Part shown: piece by piece, positions 22,763-32,205 of the stretch | Numbering within the stretch: the stretch's first letter is position 1 | Layout: every line of letters begins with the position of its first letter | Assembly: GCF_900111015.1 (NCBI RefSeq) | Contig: NZ_FOFS01000011.1 | Location: 1-64,000, forward strand | DNA from: Solimonas aquatica | Lineage (GTDB): Bacteria > Pseudomonadota > Gammaproteobacteria > Nevskiales > Nevskiaceae | Direction of reading: 5' to 3' | DNA: 64,000 nucleotides | Made by a program: the position numbers and the translations under genes | The notes under the pieces: generated by a model | Told to the model about the DNA's origin: nothing | The model's input: the letters and a program-made list of their open reading frames with translations, nothing else | Databases searched by the model: none

Positions 22763-24892
22763 ATGCCCGAATTGAGCAAGCGGCTGCTGCCGCTGTGCGC
22801 TGCCGCGCTGCTGGCGGCCTGCGCCGCCGAAGTGAAGCCCACCGCGACCGCAGCGCCGGCTGCAGTGCCGAGCGGTCCCGTCGATGCCGCGCGTCTGATC
22901 GCCGCCGACCGTGAGCCCGGCAGCTGGCTCAGCACCGGCCGCAACTACAGCGAGCAGCGCTACTCGCCGCTGGCCGCCGTCAACAAGAGCAATGTCGCGC
23001 AGCTGGGTCTGGCCTGGAGCTACAAGCTCGATGTGGATCGCGCCACCGAGGCCACGCCCATCGTCGTCGATGGCGTGATGCTGGTGACCTCCGCATTCTC
23101 CATCGTCACCGCGCTGGACCCGCGCGACGGCCATGAGCTGTGGAAGTTCGATCCCAAGGTGCGCCGCGATCTCGACCGCGACGGCTGCTGCGATGCCGCC
23201 AATCGCGGCGTCGCGGTCTGGCAGAACAAGGTGTATGTCGGTGCCTACGACGGTCGCCTGATTGCGCTGGATCTGAAGACCGGCGCCAAGCTCTGGGAGA
23301 CCGACACCATCGTCGACCACAAGCGCAGCTACACCATCAGCGGCGCGCCGCGCGTGGTGAAGGGCAAGGTGATCATCGGCAACGGTGGTGCGGAGCTGGG
23401 CGTGCGCGGCTATATCGGTGCCTACGATGCCGAGACCGGCGCGCTGGCCTGGCGCTTCTACACGGTGCCGGGTGATCCTTCCCGGCCCGCCGAGAACGCC
23501 GCCATGGAGATGGCGCGCAAGACCTGGTTCGGCGACCAGTACTACAAGCTCGGTGGCGGCGGCACGGTCTGGGATTCCATGGCCTATGACCCCGAGCTGG
23601 ATCTGCTCTACATCGGCACCGGCAACGGCTCCAGCTGGAACCGCAAGGTCCGCAGCGAGGGCAAGGGCGACAATCTGTTCCTGTCTTCCATCGTCGCGCT
23701 GAGGCCCGACAGCGGCGAATACGTCTGGCACTACCAGACCACGCCGGGCGAAACCTGGGACTTCACCGCCACGCAGAGCATCATCCTGGCTGACCTGAAG
23801 ATCGAGGGCCAGACGCGCAAGGTGCTGATGCAGGCGCCGAAGAACGGCTTCTTCTATGTCGTCGACCGCGTCACCGGCAAGCTGATCTCGGCGGAAAAGT
23901 TCGTCACCGTGAACTGGGCGAGCAAGGTGGACCTGGCCAGCGGCCGGCCGGTGGAGTCGCCGGACGGCGACTGGACCAGCCAGCCCAAGCTGGTGTTCCC
24001 GGGCCCGCTGGGTGCGCACAACTGGCAGCCCATGTCCTACAGCCCGCAGACCGGACTGGTGTACATCCCGGCGCAGCAGGCGCCGTATCTCTACGTGCCC
24101 GACAACGCCCAGCGTTATTCCGGCCGTGGCCGCTGGCACACCGGTTCGGCGCCGCTGGCGGTGCCGGAAAACAACAAGGAGCTGCAAGGCATCGCCGGCC
24201 TCTACAAGGGCCAGCTGCTGGCCTGGGATCCGGTGGCGCAGAAAGTGGCCTGGAGCCAGGACTACGCGGCGATCTGGAACGGCGGCACCCTGGCCACCGC
24301 GGGCAATCTGGTGTTCCAGGGCACCGCCGACGGCCGCTTCGTGGCCTATGCCGCCGACAAGGGCGACAAGCTCTGGGAAACGCCGGCCAACACCGGCGTG
24401 ATGGCCGGGCCGATGAGCTATGAAATCGACGGCGTGCAATACGTGAGCGTGGCCGCCGGCTGGGGTGGTGCGCTGCCGCTGGCGGCGGGTGCGCTGGCCG
24501 CGCCGGGCACCCGTGCCGATGCGCGCATCCTCACTTACAAGCTGGGCGGCACTGCCAGCCTGCCGGCGCCCAAGACCGCGGTCGCGCTGCCCCCGCCGCC
24601 GCCGCTCACCGCCAAGCCCGCCGTGGTTGCCAAGGGCCGTGATCTGTACAACGAGCACTGCGGCGTCTGCCACGGCGCCAGCGCCATCGGCGGCGGCGTG
24701 CTGCCGGACCTGCGCAAGCTCACGCCAGAGAAGCACCAGATCTTCGCCGGCATCGTCGCCGGTGCCTACATCGACAAGGGCATGCCCTCGCTGATGGACG
24801 TGCTCAAGCCCGAAGACGTGGAAGCGATTCATCAGTACCTGATCGCGCGCGCACAGGACTTGCATCGCGAGGCTGCTGCCGGCTCGCCCTGA
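22763..24892 (+). CDS. PQQ- and heme c-dependent alcohol dehydrogenase, predicted lipoprotein
   Basis: A quinohemoprotein alcohol dehydrogenase of 709 residues. The N-terminal eight-bladed propeller shows GRNYSEQRYSPL, the vicinal disulfide pair in DGCCDAANRG, and repeated tryptophan-docking strands such as GKLWETPANTGVMAGP. A C-terminal cytochrome c domain has CGVCH at 633–637. The signal peptide ends in a lipobox, LLAAC, so the enzyme is probably tethered to a periplasmic membrane face. GAGAGGAGAA before the ATG is a strong ribosome-binding site. It follows the geranyl-CoA carboxylase genes by 117 bases. Oxidation of citronellol or geraniol is the likely role, inferred from position. Confidence 0.88.
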   Translation: MPELSKRLLPLCAAALLAACAAEVKPTATAAPAAVPSGPVDAARLIAADREPGSWLSTGRNYSEQRYSPLAAVNKSNVAQLGLAWSYKLDVDRATEATPIVVDGVMLVTSAFSIVTALDPRDGHELWKFDPKVRRDLDRDGCCDAANRGVAVWQNKVYVGAYDGRLIALDLKTGAKLWETDTIVDHKRSYTISGAPRVVKGKVIIGNGGAELGVRGYIGAYDAETGALAWRFYTVPGDPSRPAENAAMEMARKTWFGDQYYKLGGGGTVWDSMAYDPELDLLYIGTGNGSSWNRKVRSEGKGDNLFLSSIVALRPDSGEYVWHYQTTPGETWDFTATQSIILADLKIEGQTRKVLMQAPKNGFFYVVDRVTGKLISAEKFVTVNWASKVDLASGRPVESPDGDWTSQPKLVFPGPLGAHNWQPMSYSPQTGLVYIPAQQAPYLYVPDNAQRYSGRGRWHTGSAPLAVPENNKELQGIAGLYKGQLLAWDPVAQKVAWSQDYAAIWNGGTLATAGNLVFQGTADGRFVAYAADKGDKLWETPANTGVMAGPMSYEIDGVQYVSVAAGWGGALPLAAGALAAPGTRADARILTYKLGGTASLPAPKTAVALPPPPPLTAKPAVVAKGRDLYNEHCGVCHGASAIGGGVLPDLRKLTPEKHQIFAGIVAGAYIDKGMPSLMDVLKPEDVEAIHQYLIARAQDLHREAAAGSP

Positions 24893-24927
24893 GCCGCAGC
24901 GCGCGAGGCCGCGTCAAAAAGCTGTCG

Positions 24928-24971
24928 GCCATCATGGGTCGCGATCCGCCAGAATCGCGGCCCATGATGGC
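24928..24971 (+). terminator. Long hairpin downstream of the PQQ dehydrogenase
   Basis: An 18-base stem (GCCATCATGGGTCGCGAT against ATCGCGGCCCATGATGGC) closes on an 8-base loop, with a single G–T mismatch. It lacks a T-tract, so termination, transcript stabilisation or a protein-binding site are all possible. Confidence 0.5.
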
Positions 24972-25160
24972 TTGCTGTTGCGCGAGTCGGGGTTTCACCC
25001 CGTCAGGCGTTTTCTGTAGCGCGTAGGCCGGTGCCGCCGTTCGGCGGCTGCATTGCGCGGTTTGGTCGTGCCTGCCCATGGCGGCGCACCGCGTGCTCCT
25101 AGCTTCATGGCTCATTGAATCAGCCGCGTCCGGCCGTCGGACGCACTCAGGAGCCAGCCC

Positions 25161-26915
25161 ATGATCCGTGTCGGGAAACCGTCTTCTTCGTGTCTCGGCG
25201 CGCTGCTCGCGCTGAGCGCGAGCCTGCTCGCAGGCGCGGCCCTGGCCGACGCACCGCCGCAGCGGCTGATCGTGAAATACCGCAATGCCAATGTCAGTGC
25301 CGACGGCCCGGTCGGGCTGCAGGCCTTGCGCAATCCGGCGGCGCGCCTGGGGGTGGTCACCAGCCATCTGCGCGATCTGCAGAACGGTGCGCAGCTGATG
25401 AGTCTCTCGGGCCGGCGCCTGTCGCGCACGGAGCTGCAGCAGATGGCGCGTGAAGTGGCGGCGGATCCGAACGTGGAATACGCCGAGGAAGACCGGCTGC
25501 TGCAGCCGCAGATGACGCCCAATGACGCGCGCTACAACGAGCAATGGGATTTCTTCGATACCACGGCCGGCATGCGCGTGCCGGCGGCCTGGGATCAGGC
25601 CAGCGGCGCCGGCATCGTGGTGGCGGTGGTGGACACCGGTTATCGCCCGCATACCGATCTGGCCGTGAATCTCTACTCGGGCTATGACTTCATCAGCAAC
25701 GCGCTGATCGCCAATGACGGCAGCGGTCGTGACAGCGACGCACGCGATCCGGGCGACGCGGTCTCGGCGGGCGAATGCGGCAACGGCAATGCGGCTTCCG
25801 GCAGCAGCTGGCACGGCACGCATGTGGCCGGCACCATCGCCGCCGCCGCCAACAACAGCATCGGCGTCGCCGGTGTGGCGTATGCGGCGAAGATTCTGCC
25901 GGTGCGCGTGCTGGGCAAATGCGGCGGCTATATCTCGGACATCGCCGACGGCGTGGCCTGGGCCAGCGGGGCCACGGTCAGCGGCGTGCCGAGCAATCCC
26001 AATCCCGCGCGCGTGATCAATCTCTCGCTGGGCGGCAGCGGCGCCTGCGGCAGCACCATGCAGAACGCCATCAACACGGCGCGCGCACGCGGCGCGGTGG
26101 TGGTGGTGGCGGCCGGCAACAGCAACACCGACGCCAGCAACAGCAATCCGGCGAACTGCTCGGGCGTGGTGGTGGTGGCCGCCACCAATCGCAGCGGCGG
26201 CCGTGCCTACTATTCCAACTACGGCAGCATCGTCGATGTGGCCGCGCCCGGCGGCGCGATGTCCTCGGCCAACGATCCCAACGGCATTCTCTCCACGCTC
26301 AACACCGGCAGCACCACGCCGGGCAGCGACAGCTATGCGCTGTATCAGGGCACCTCGATGGCGACCCCGCATGTCGCCGGCGTGGTGGCGCTGATGCTGT
26401 CGAAAAATTCCGCGCTGACGCCGGATCAGGTCGAGACCCTGCTCAAGAGCAGCTCGCGCGCCTTCCCGGCCACCTGCAGCGCTTGCGGCGCCGGCCTGGT
26501 CGATGCCAACGCGGCGGTGACGGCGGCGATCGGCGGCGCGCCCGCCAGCAGCGGCGGCAGCAGTGGCGGCGGTTCTTCCAACGTCAGCAACAGCGGGTCC
26601 TGCGCCAGCGGCTACACGGCCTACAGCGGCACGCTCAGCGCCAGCGGCTCGGCCTATCTGCCGACCAGCAGCGGCTACTCGGTGGCGACCTCGGGCCTGC
26701 ATTCGGTGCTGCTCACCGTGCCGGCCACCGGCAACTTCGATCTGTATCTGCACAAGCAGGTGTCGGGGGCCTGGTCGCAGGTGACGGCGGCCGCCACCGG
26801 CGGCGTGGGAGCCTCCGAATCGATCAACTACACCGGCAGCAAGGGCGTGTATCGCGTGAAGGTGGTTGCGACCAAGGGCAGCGGCGCCTATCAGGTCTGC
26901 CTGAAGACGCCGTAA
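25161..26915 (+). CDS. Secreted subtilisin-like serine protease (S8), first of a tandem pair
   Basis: A 584-residue preproprotease. It has a signal peptide ending near ALA (residue 29), an inhibitor-type propeptide (about 33–115) and a catalytic domain with Asp158 (VAVVDTGYR), His218 (WHGTHVAGT), oxyanion Asn320 and Ser399 (QGTSMATPHVAG). A Gly/Ser linker (SSGGSSGGGSSN) leads to a C-terminal beta-rich PPC-like domain with two cysteines. It is probably exported by Sec and then type II secretion. CAGGAG lies before the ATG. A strong terminator follows, so it is expressed separately from its neighbour. Confidence 0.9.
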   Translation: MIRVGKPSSSCLGALLALSASLLAGAALADAPPQRLIVKYRNANVSADGPVGLQALRNPAARLGVVTSHLRDLQNGAQLMSLSGRRLSRTELQQMAREVAADPNVEYAEEDRLLQPQMTPNDARYNEQWDFFDTTAGMRVPAAWDQASGAGIVVAVVDTGYRPHTDLAVNLYSGYDFISNALIANDGSGRDSDARDPGDAVSAGECGNGNAASGSSWHGTHVAGTIAAAANNSIGVAGVAYAAKILPVRVLGKCGGYISDIADGVAWASGATVSGVPSNPNPARVINLSLGGSGACGSTMQNAINTARARGAVVVVAAGNSNTDASNSNPANCSGVVVVAATNRSGGRAYYSNYGSIVDVAAPGGAMSSANDPNGILSTLNTGSTTPGSDSYALYQGTSMATPHVAGVVALMLSKNSALTPDQVETLLKSSSRAFPATCSACGAGLVDANAAVTAAIGGAPASSGGSSGGGSSNVSNSGSCASGYTAYSGTLSASGSAYLPTSSGYSVATSGLHSVLLTVPATGNFDLYLHKQVSGAWSQVTAAATGGVGASESINYTGSKGVYRVKVVATKGSGAYQVCLKTP

Positions 26916-26940
26916 GCGCCGGCGAACTGCTGCAGCACCA

Positions 26941-26972
26941 AAACCCGCGGCCGGAATGCCGCGGGTTTTTTA
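26941..26972 (+). terminator. Rho-independent terminator after the first subtilisin gene
   Basis: AAACCCGCGG pairs with CCGCGGGTTT across an eight-base loop and runs into TTTATT. This is a classic intrinsic terminator in the correct position. Confidence 0.9.
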
Positions 26973-26999
26973 TTGCCTTCGTGCCGGGCTTTATCAGCA

Positions 27000-27046
27000 T
27001 TTCGCCTACTGGGTGTAATCCACCACTTGCAAGCTTGTAGGTGAAA
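27000..27046 (+). promoter_or_regulatory. Structured leader before the second subtilisin gene
   Basis: TTTCGCCTAC and GTAGGTGAAA form inverted arms 27 bases apart, between the terminator of the first protease gene and the start of the second. Overlapping stem-forming sequence (CGCGAGG…AGCGCGG) lies before the ribosome-binding site. Either an operator or a 5'-UTR structure is possible. Confidence 0.35.
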
Positions 27047-27109
27047 TCCTTACCGTACCGCCACCGCGAGGGAAAGCGCGGTATCCCCCAACACCGAGGA
27101 GCGTTCTTC

Positions 27110-28834
27110 ATGACTCGTCGCATTGCTGCGGCTCGCACAGCCGCGGTCCGGATGTTCTTGTGCCTGTTTCTGCTTGCTTCATGGGTTGCTGCGGCGCAGG
27201 CCGCGCCGCCGCCGCAAAGACTGATCATCAAGTACAAGAACAGTCTGCCGCTGAGCGCGCGCCTGCGTGGTGCCGACCGCGGGGTATGGGCCACGCCGGC
27301 CGCACGCGCGGGCGTGCAGCTGGCGCGCCTGCGCGCCCTGCACAACGGCGCCGACCTGCTGCGCCTGTCCGGCCGCCAGCTGGAAGGCCGCGAGCTGTCG
27401 GCCCTGCTCACGCAGCTGGCTGCCGATCCCAATGTCGAGTACGTGGAAGAGGATCATCTGCTGCAGCTCAACTTTGTGCCCAACGATCCGCGCTACAACG
27501 AGCAGTGGGATTTCTTCGAGTCAGTGGCGGGCGTCAACGCGCCGCGCGCCTGGGATCAGGCCACCGGCAGCGGCATCGTCGTGGCGGTGGTGGACAACGG
27601 CTACCGCCCGCACGCCGATCTGGCCGGGCAGATCATTCCCGGCTATGACTTCATCAGCGACGCCACCATCGCCAACGACGGCAATGGCCGCGATCCCGAT
27701 CCGATCGATCCGGGCGATGGCGTGGCGGCCGGCGAATGCGGCTGGCTCTCCAAGGAACAGCGCAGCACCTGGCACGGCACGCATGTCTCCGGCACCATCG
27801 CCGCGCGCAGCAACAACGGGCTCGGCGTGGCGGGCATCGCCTTCAACGCCAGGGTGCTGATGGTGCGTGCGCTGGGCAAGTGCGGTGGCTACATGTCCGA
27901 CATCGCCGATGCCGTGGCCTGGGCCTCGGGCGGACATATCGATGGCGTGCCCGACAATGCCAATCGCGCCCGCGTGATCAATATGTCGCTGGGCGGACAG
28001 GGCATGTGCGACCGCACCATGCAGAACGCGATCAACACCGCGCGCGGCAACGGTGCGGTGGTGGTGGTGGCCGCCGGCAACAGCAAGGCCGATGCGAGCT
28101 ACTTCAACCCGGCCAGCTGCAGCGGTGTGATCACGGTGGCGGCGGTGAATCGCAGCGGTGCGCGCGCGGCCTATTCCAACTATGGTCCGGTGGTGGACAT
28201 CGCCGCGCCGGGCGGCGAGAAGACCTCGGTCGATGATCCCAACGGCATTCTCTCCACGCTCAACGCCGGTCTGAGCACGCCCGCCGAAGACAGCTATGCC
28301 TTCTACCAGGGCACCTCGATGGCGACGCCGCATGTCGCCGCCGTCGCGGCGCTGGCGCTGTCGAGGAATCCGGCGCTGAGCCCGGATCGCGTCGAGTCCC
28401 TGCTCAAGCGCACCGCGCGGCCGTTCACCGCCAGCTGCGATCAATGCGGTTTCGGCATCGTCGACGCAGCGGCTGCGGTGGCCTCGGCCAATGCCAATCT
28501 CGGCGGCGTGGCCAGCTGCCCCACCGGCTACAAGCAGTACGACGGCGTGATGAGCCAGTACGTGGCGGCGTATCAGCCCGGTGTCGATGGCTATGTCGCG
28601 GCGGCCGGTCCGCAGTCTGTGATTCTGATCGGCGACAACGGCAGCAACTTCAATCTGACCCTGGAAAAGAAATACCAGAGCCCGTACTACAGCTCCTGGA
28701 TCTATGCCGCCAGCAGCTTCACGTATGGCAATCGCAAGGAGCTGAGCTACAACGGCGCGGCCGGCAGCTATCGGGTGCACATCGACGCCTACTTCGGCGG
28801 CGGGGCCTACACGCTCTGCGTGAAGTCGCCGTAA
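27110..28834 (+). CDS. Secreted subtilisin-like serine protease (S8), second of a tandem pair
   Basis: This is a paralogue of the preceding gene with the same layout: signal peptide ending near AQA, propeptide, catalytic domain (VAVVDNGYRPH, WHGTHVSGT, AAGNSKAD, QGTSMATPHVAA) and a C-terminal beta domain with CPTGYKQYDG. It lacks the long Gly/Ser linker of the first copy, and one active-site neighbour is Asn in VVDNG instead of Thr. GAGGAG eight bases before ATG 27110 sets the start; the frame is open to 27041 without a signal-like sequence. Both proteases probably digest extracellular protein. Confidence 0.9.
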   Translation: MTRRIAAARTAAVRMFLCLFLLASWVAAAQAAPPPQRLIIKYKNSLPLSARLRGADRGVWATPAARAGVQLARLRALHNGADLLRLSGRQLEGRELSALLTQLAADPNVEYVEEDHLLQLNFVPNDPRYNEQWDFFESVAGVNAPRAWDQATGSGIVVAVVDNGYRPHADLAGQIIPGYDFISDATIANDGNGRDPDPIDPGDGVAAGECGWLSKEQRSTWHGTHVSGTIAARSNNGLGVAGIAFNARVLMVRALGKCGGYMSDIADAVAWASGGHIDGVPDNANRARVINMSLGGQGMCDRTMQNAINTARGNGAVVVVAAGNSKADASYFNPASCSGVITVAAVNRSGARAAYSNYGPVVDIAAPGGEKTSVDDPNGILSTLNAGLSTPAEDSYAFYQGTSMATPHVAAVAALALSRNPALSPDRVESLLKRTARPFTASCDQCGFGIVDAAAAVASANANLGGVASCPTGYKQYDGVMSQYVAAYQPGVDGYVAAAGPQSVILIGDNGSNFNLTLEKKYQSPYYSSWIYAASSFTYGNRKELSYNGAAGSYRVHIDAYFGGGAYTLCVKSP

Positions 28835-28857
28835 GCGCAGCGTTCCGCGCCCAACAA

Positions 28858-28888
28858 AAACCCCCGCGGTGCGAGCCGCGGGGTTCTC
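28858..28888. terminator. Hairpin between the convergent subtilisin and citrate synthase genes
   Basis: CCCCGCGG and CCGCGGGG form an eight-base GC stem around TGCGAG, with an A-tract on the left and TT-rich sequence on the right. It can terminate transcription from both sides. Confidence 0.75.
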
Positions 28889-28905
28889 CTTGCTGCAGCC
28901 TGCTT

Positions 28906-30198
28906 TTAGCGCTGCGCGATCGGCGAGACCGTGCGCTCGGCGGCGCCGGTGTAGACCTGACGCGGACGGGCGATGCGCATGGCGGGATCGGAAACCATCT
29001 CGATCCAGTGCGCCACCCAGCCCACGGTGCGGGCCACGGCGAACATCGGCGTGAACATGTTCACGGGAATGCCCAGCGCCTTGTAGATGATGCCGGAGTA
29101 GAAGTCGACGTTCGGGTAGAGCTTGCGCGCCTTGAAGTAGTCATCGGACAGCGCGATCTCTTCCAGCTTCATCGCCAGTTCCAGCTTGGGATCGTCCACC
29201 TTCAGCGCCTGCAGCACCTTGTGGCACTGCTCGCGGATGATGGTCGCGCGCGGATCGAAGTTCTTGTACACGCGATGGCCGAAGCCCATCAGGCGCACGC
29301 CGGAGTTCTTGTCCTTCACCTTGTCCATGAAGCCCTGCACGTTCTTCACGTCGCCGATTTCATCGAGCATGGTCAGCACGGCTTCGTTGGCGCCACCGTG
29401 CGAGGGGCCCCAGAGCGCGGCGATGCCGGCGGCGATCGCGGCGTACGGATTGGTGCCGGTGGAGCCGGCCATGCGCACCGTGGAGGTGGAGGCGTTCTGC
29501 TCGTGGTCGGCGTGCAGGGTGAAGAGGATGTCCAGCGCCTTGGCGGCGATGGGATTGACGTGATACGGCTCGGCCGGCACCGCGAACATCATGTGCAGCA
29601 GGTTGCTGCAGTAATCCAGATGGTTCTGCGGATACATGAAGGGCTGGCCGTAGTACTTCTTGTAGGCCGCCGCGGCGATGGTCGGGATCTTCGCGATCAT
29701 GCGGTGCGCGAAGATTTCGCGATGGCGCGGATCCTTGTTGTTGGTGGTGTCGTGATAGAACGCCGACAGCGAGCCGACCACGCCGGTGAGCATGGCCATG
29801 GGATGCGCGTCGTAGTTGAAGCCTTCGAAGAACCGGTTGAGGTTCTCGTTGATCATGGTGTGCTTGCGGATGCTGCTGTCGAAATTCTGCAGCTCCTGGC
29901 CCTTGGGCAGCTCGCCGTTGAGGATCAGGTACGCGACTTCCAGGAACGAGCAGTGCTCGGCCAGCTGTGCCACCGGGTAACCGCGATACAGCAGGATGCC
30001 CTGATCGCCGTCGATGTAGGTGATGGCCGACTTGGTGGAGCAGGTCGAGGAGAAACCGGGGTCGTAGGTGAACACGCCGGTCTTGTCGTAGACCTTGCCG
30101 ACGTCCAGGCCCACCGGGCCGAGCGTGCCGCCGATGGCCGGCAGATCAAGCTTCTCGCCGGTCGCGTTGTTGAGAAGACTGTAGCTGGGCGTACTCAT
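28906..30198 (-). CDS. gltA: Citrate synthase
   Basis: A type II citrate synthase of 430 residues with [15 protein letters not shown], the active-site histidines in [14 protein letters not shown] and [14 protein letters not shown], and the C-terminal [19 protein letters not shown]. It condenses acetyl-CoA and oxaloacetate at the entry of the TCA cycle. AGAGGAATCC precedes the ATG. It lies 55 bases downstream of malic enzyme on the same strand; together they provide oxaloacetate-linked and pyruvate-linked carbon flow useful for acetyl-CoA from terpene and fatty-acid degradation. Confidence 0.95.
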   Translation of the reverse strand: MSTPSYSLLNNATGEKLDLPAIGGTLGPVGLDVGKVYDKTGVFTYDPGFSSTCSTKSAITYIDGDQGILLYRGYPVAQLAEHCSFLEVAYLILNGELPKGQELQNFDSSIRKHTMINENLNRFFEGFNYDAHPMAMLTGVVGSLSAFYHDTTNNKDPRHREIFAHRMIAKIPTIAAAAYKKYYGQPFMYPQNHLDYCSNLLHMMFAVPAEPYHVNPIAAKALDILFTLHADHEQNASTSTVRMAGSTGTNPYAAIAAGIAALWGPSHGGANEAVLTMLDEIGDVKNVQGFMDKVKDKNSGVRLMGFGHRVYKNFDPRATIIREQCHKVLQALKVDDPKLELAMKLEEIALSDDYFKARKLYPNVDFYSGIIYKALGIPVNMFTPMFAVARTVGWVAHWIEMVSDPAMRIARPRQVYTGAAERTVSPIAQR

Positions 30199-30253
30199 GG
30201 ATTCCTCTTGATGGGCTGTATTTCAGTGAAGGCGGGCGATTGGAATGAGCGGA

Positions 30254-31510
30254 TCAGGCAGCGGCAGCGGGGCGACGGCGCGCGACGCCACTGTCCAGCG
30301 CCGCCTGGGCAACGGCCGGCGCGACCAGATTGCGCAGGCGGGGGTCCAGCGGCTTTGGAATGATGTAGTCCGGGCCGAAACACAAGGATTTTAACCCATA
30401 AGCGTCCAGCACTTCGCCCGGAACCGGCTCACGGGCGAGCTGGGCCAGGGCGCGCACCGCCGCCACCTTCATGGCGTCATTGATGCAGCTGGCGCGCACG
30501 TCGAGCGCGCCACGGAACAGAAACGGGAAGCACAGCACGTTGTTGACCTGATTGGGATAGTCGCTGCGGCCGGTGGCCATGATCAGGTCCCTTCGCACGT
30601 TCAGTGCCACCTCCGGACGGATTTCCGGCACCGGATTGGAGAGTGCGAACACGATCGGGCGCTCGGCCATCAGCATCAGCCACTCCTCGCGCACCAGGTC
30701 CGGACCGGACAGGCCGATGAACACGTCGGCGCCGGCCAGCGCGCCCGCCAGGCTGCGCCGCTCCGAGGGCTCGACCGCAAACTCGCGCTTCTCCGGATTG
30801 AGGCCCGGGTAATCCTCGCGGCCGGTGTGAATCACGCCCTTGCGATCCACCAGCAGCAGATTCTCGCGGCGCGCGCCCAGGGCCACGGCCAGGCGCATCG
30901 AGGCGATGCCGGCGGCGCCGGCGCCCAGGCAGACGATGCGGGCGTCTTCGATCCGCTTGCCCTGCAGCTCCAGGGCGTTGAGCAGGCCGGCGCAGAGCAC
31001 GATGGCGGTGCCGTGCTGGTCGTCGTGAAACACCGGAATGTCCAGGCGTCGCGACAGCTCGGCCTCGATCTCGAAGCAGGCCGGCGCGGCGATGTCTTCC
31101 AGATTGATGCCGCCGAAGGTGGGCGCGATGCGCGTCACGGTGTCGATGAATTCGCGCGAGTCCCTGGTATCGACCTCGATGTCGAAGACATCGATGTCCG
31201 CGAATTTCTTGAACAGCACCGCCTTGCCTTCCATCACCGGCTTGCCGGCCAGCGCGCCGCAATCGCCCAGGCCCAGCACCGCGGTGCCGTTGGAGATCAC
31301 CGCCACCAGATTGCCCTTGGCGGTGTAGCGGTAGGCGTTTTCGGGATTGGCCTGGATGGCCAGCACCGGCTCGGCCACGCCCGGGCTGTAAGCCAGGGAC
31401 AGATCGCCGGGGCCGGACACCGGCTTGGTGATGCTGATGCCCAGTTTTCCGGGGCGAGGATGTTCGTGATAGTCGAGTGCGGCCTGGCTCAGATTCAAAG
31501 GCGTGTTCAT
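30254..31510 (-). CDS. Malic enzyme, short form without phosphotransacetylase domain
   Basis: Oxidative decarboxylation of malate to pyruvate is expected. The family signatures [46 protein letters not shown] and the nucleotide-binding [12 protein letters not shown] are clear. At 418 residues it ends after the malic domains, unlike MaeB, which continues with a phosphotransacetylase-like domain. NADP preference is likely for this subfamily but not proven. The ATG at 31510 begins [22 protein letters not shown], a normal family start; the ribosome-binding site is poor and a Met 12 codons upstream is an alternative. Confidence 0.88.
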   Translation of the reverse strand: MNTPLNLSQAALDYHEHPRPGKLGISITKPVSGPGDLSLAYSPGVAEPVLAIQANPENAYRYTAKGNLVAVISNGTAVLGLGDCGALAGKPVMEGKAVLFKKFADIDVFDIEVDTRDSREFIDTVTRIAPTFGGINLEDIAAPACFEIEAELSRRLDIPVFHDDQHGTAIVLCAGLLNALELQGKRIEDARIVCLGAGAAGIASMRLAVALGARRENLLLVDRKGVIHTGREDYPGLNPEKREFAVEPSERRSLAGALAGADVFIGLSGPDLVREEWLMLMAERPIVFALSNPVPEIRPEVALNVRRDLIMATGRSDYPNQVNNVLCFPFLFRGALDVRASCINDAMKVAAVRALAQLAREPVPGEVLDAYGLKSLCFGPDYIIPKPLDPRLRNLVAPAVAQAALDSGVARRRPAAAA

Positions 31511-31582
31511 GGCGGCTGCGCGGCGCTGCGGGCCCGCGGGCATTGGCAAAAGGGGGCGGAATTGTCCGCCGCACACCGCCCA

Positions 31583-31613
31583 AAACAAAGGGCCGCGCAT
31601 GGTGCGCGGCCCT
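31583..31613 (-). terminator. Intrinsic terminator after rpmE2
   Basis: On the minus strand AGGGCCGCGC and GCGCGGCCCT form a ten-base stem around a five-base loop, followed by TTGTTTTG. It separates L31 from malic enzyme. Confidence 0.85.
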
Positions 31614-31667
31614 GTCACATCAGCCAAGCGACGTGTCGTCGCCGGTACAGCGTTTCGTCTGCGACGC

Positions 31668-31910
31668 TTACTTCTTGCCGTAGCGCGCCTTGAACTTGCC
31701 GACGCGACCGCCGGTGTCCACGACCTTCTGCTTGCCGGTGTAGAAGGGGTGCGAGAGGCTGGAGGTATCGAGCTGCACCAGCGGATACTTCTCGCCGTTG
31801 ATCTCGATGCTTTCCTTGGTCTTCACCGTCGAGCGGATGATGAAGACGTGATCGGCCGCGCCGTCCTTGAACGCAACCGGGCGGTACTCGGGATGGATGC
31901 CGTCTTTCAT
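31668..31910 (-). CDS. rpmE2: 50S ribosomal protein L31, type B (zinc-independent)
   Basis: An 80-residue protein starting [20 protein letters not shown] and ending [20 protein letters not shown]. It lacks the CxxC zinc ligands of type A L31, so it is the C-minus form, generally favoured under zinc limitation. It has its own promoter-like sequence and terminator and is thus a single-gene unit. No Zur box was recognised upstream by eye. Confidence 0.93.
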   Translation of the reverse strand: MKDGIHPEYRPVAFKDGAADHVFIIRSTVKTKESIEINGEKYPLVQLDTSSLSHPFYTGKQKVVDTGGRVGKFKARYGKK

Positions 31911-31945
31911 GGGAAGCTGTCCGCGAAAACTTAAAAAGGGCGCGA

Positions 31946-31974
31946 AGTTTAATGAAGCGGGTGGGCTACCGCAA
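31946..31974 (-). promoter_or_regulatory. Candidate sigma-70 promoter of rpmE2
   Basis: On the minus strand TTGCGG is followed after 17 bases by TAAACT, about 35 bases upstream of the rpmE2 start codon. The spacing is ideal; each box matches the consensus only in part. Confidence 0.4.
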
Positions 31975-32004
31975 GCGCCCCGCGCGATTTGCCGGCGCGG
32001 CCGC

Positions 32005-32196
32005 TCACTCGCTTTCCGGGCTCACGTCCACCAGCGGCAGCTCGCCCTCCTCGCCCAGCTGCACATGGACCGCCATGGGACGGCAGCAGACCGGGCAGTC
32101 CTCCGTGTAGTCCTGCACCTCGCCGGCCGACAGATCGATGTCGAGCTGGATGGCTTCCCAGCAGGCGGGGCAGGTGACGGTCACTTCTTCGAGCAT
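32005..32196 (-). CDS. CPXCG-type cysteine-rich small protein
   Basis: A 63-residue acidic protein with two cysteine pairs, CPAC and CPVC, spaced as in the CPXCG family (PF14255). The pairs probably bind zinc. No function is established for the family. It lies ten bases downstream of hemW and is likely the last gene of that operon. Confidence 0.8.
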   Translation of the reverse strand: MLEEVTVTCPACWEAIQLDIDLSAGEVQDYTEDCPVCCRPMAVHVQLGEEGELPLVDVSPESE

Positions 32197-32205
32197 CAGT
32201 CCAGC

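Noticed and set aside
22691-24865. 724-codon minus-strand open frame
   Set aside because: Antisense to the PQQ dehydrogenase, whose motifs are unambiguous.
24804-26753. 649-codon minus-strand open frame
   Set aside because: Antisense to the first subtilisin gene; no ribosome-binding site or family signal.
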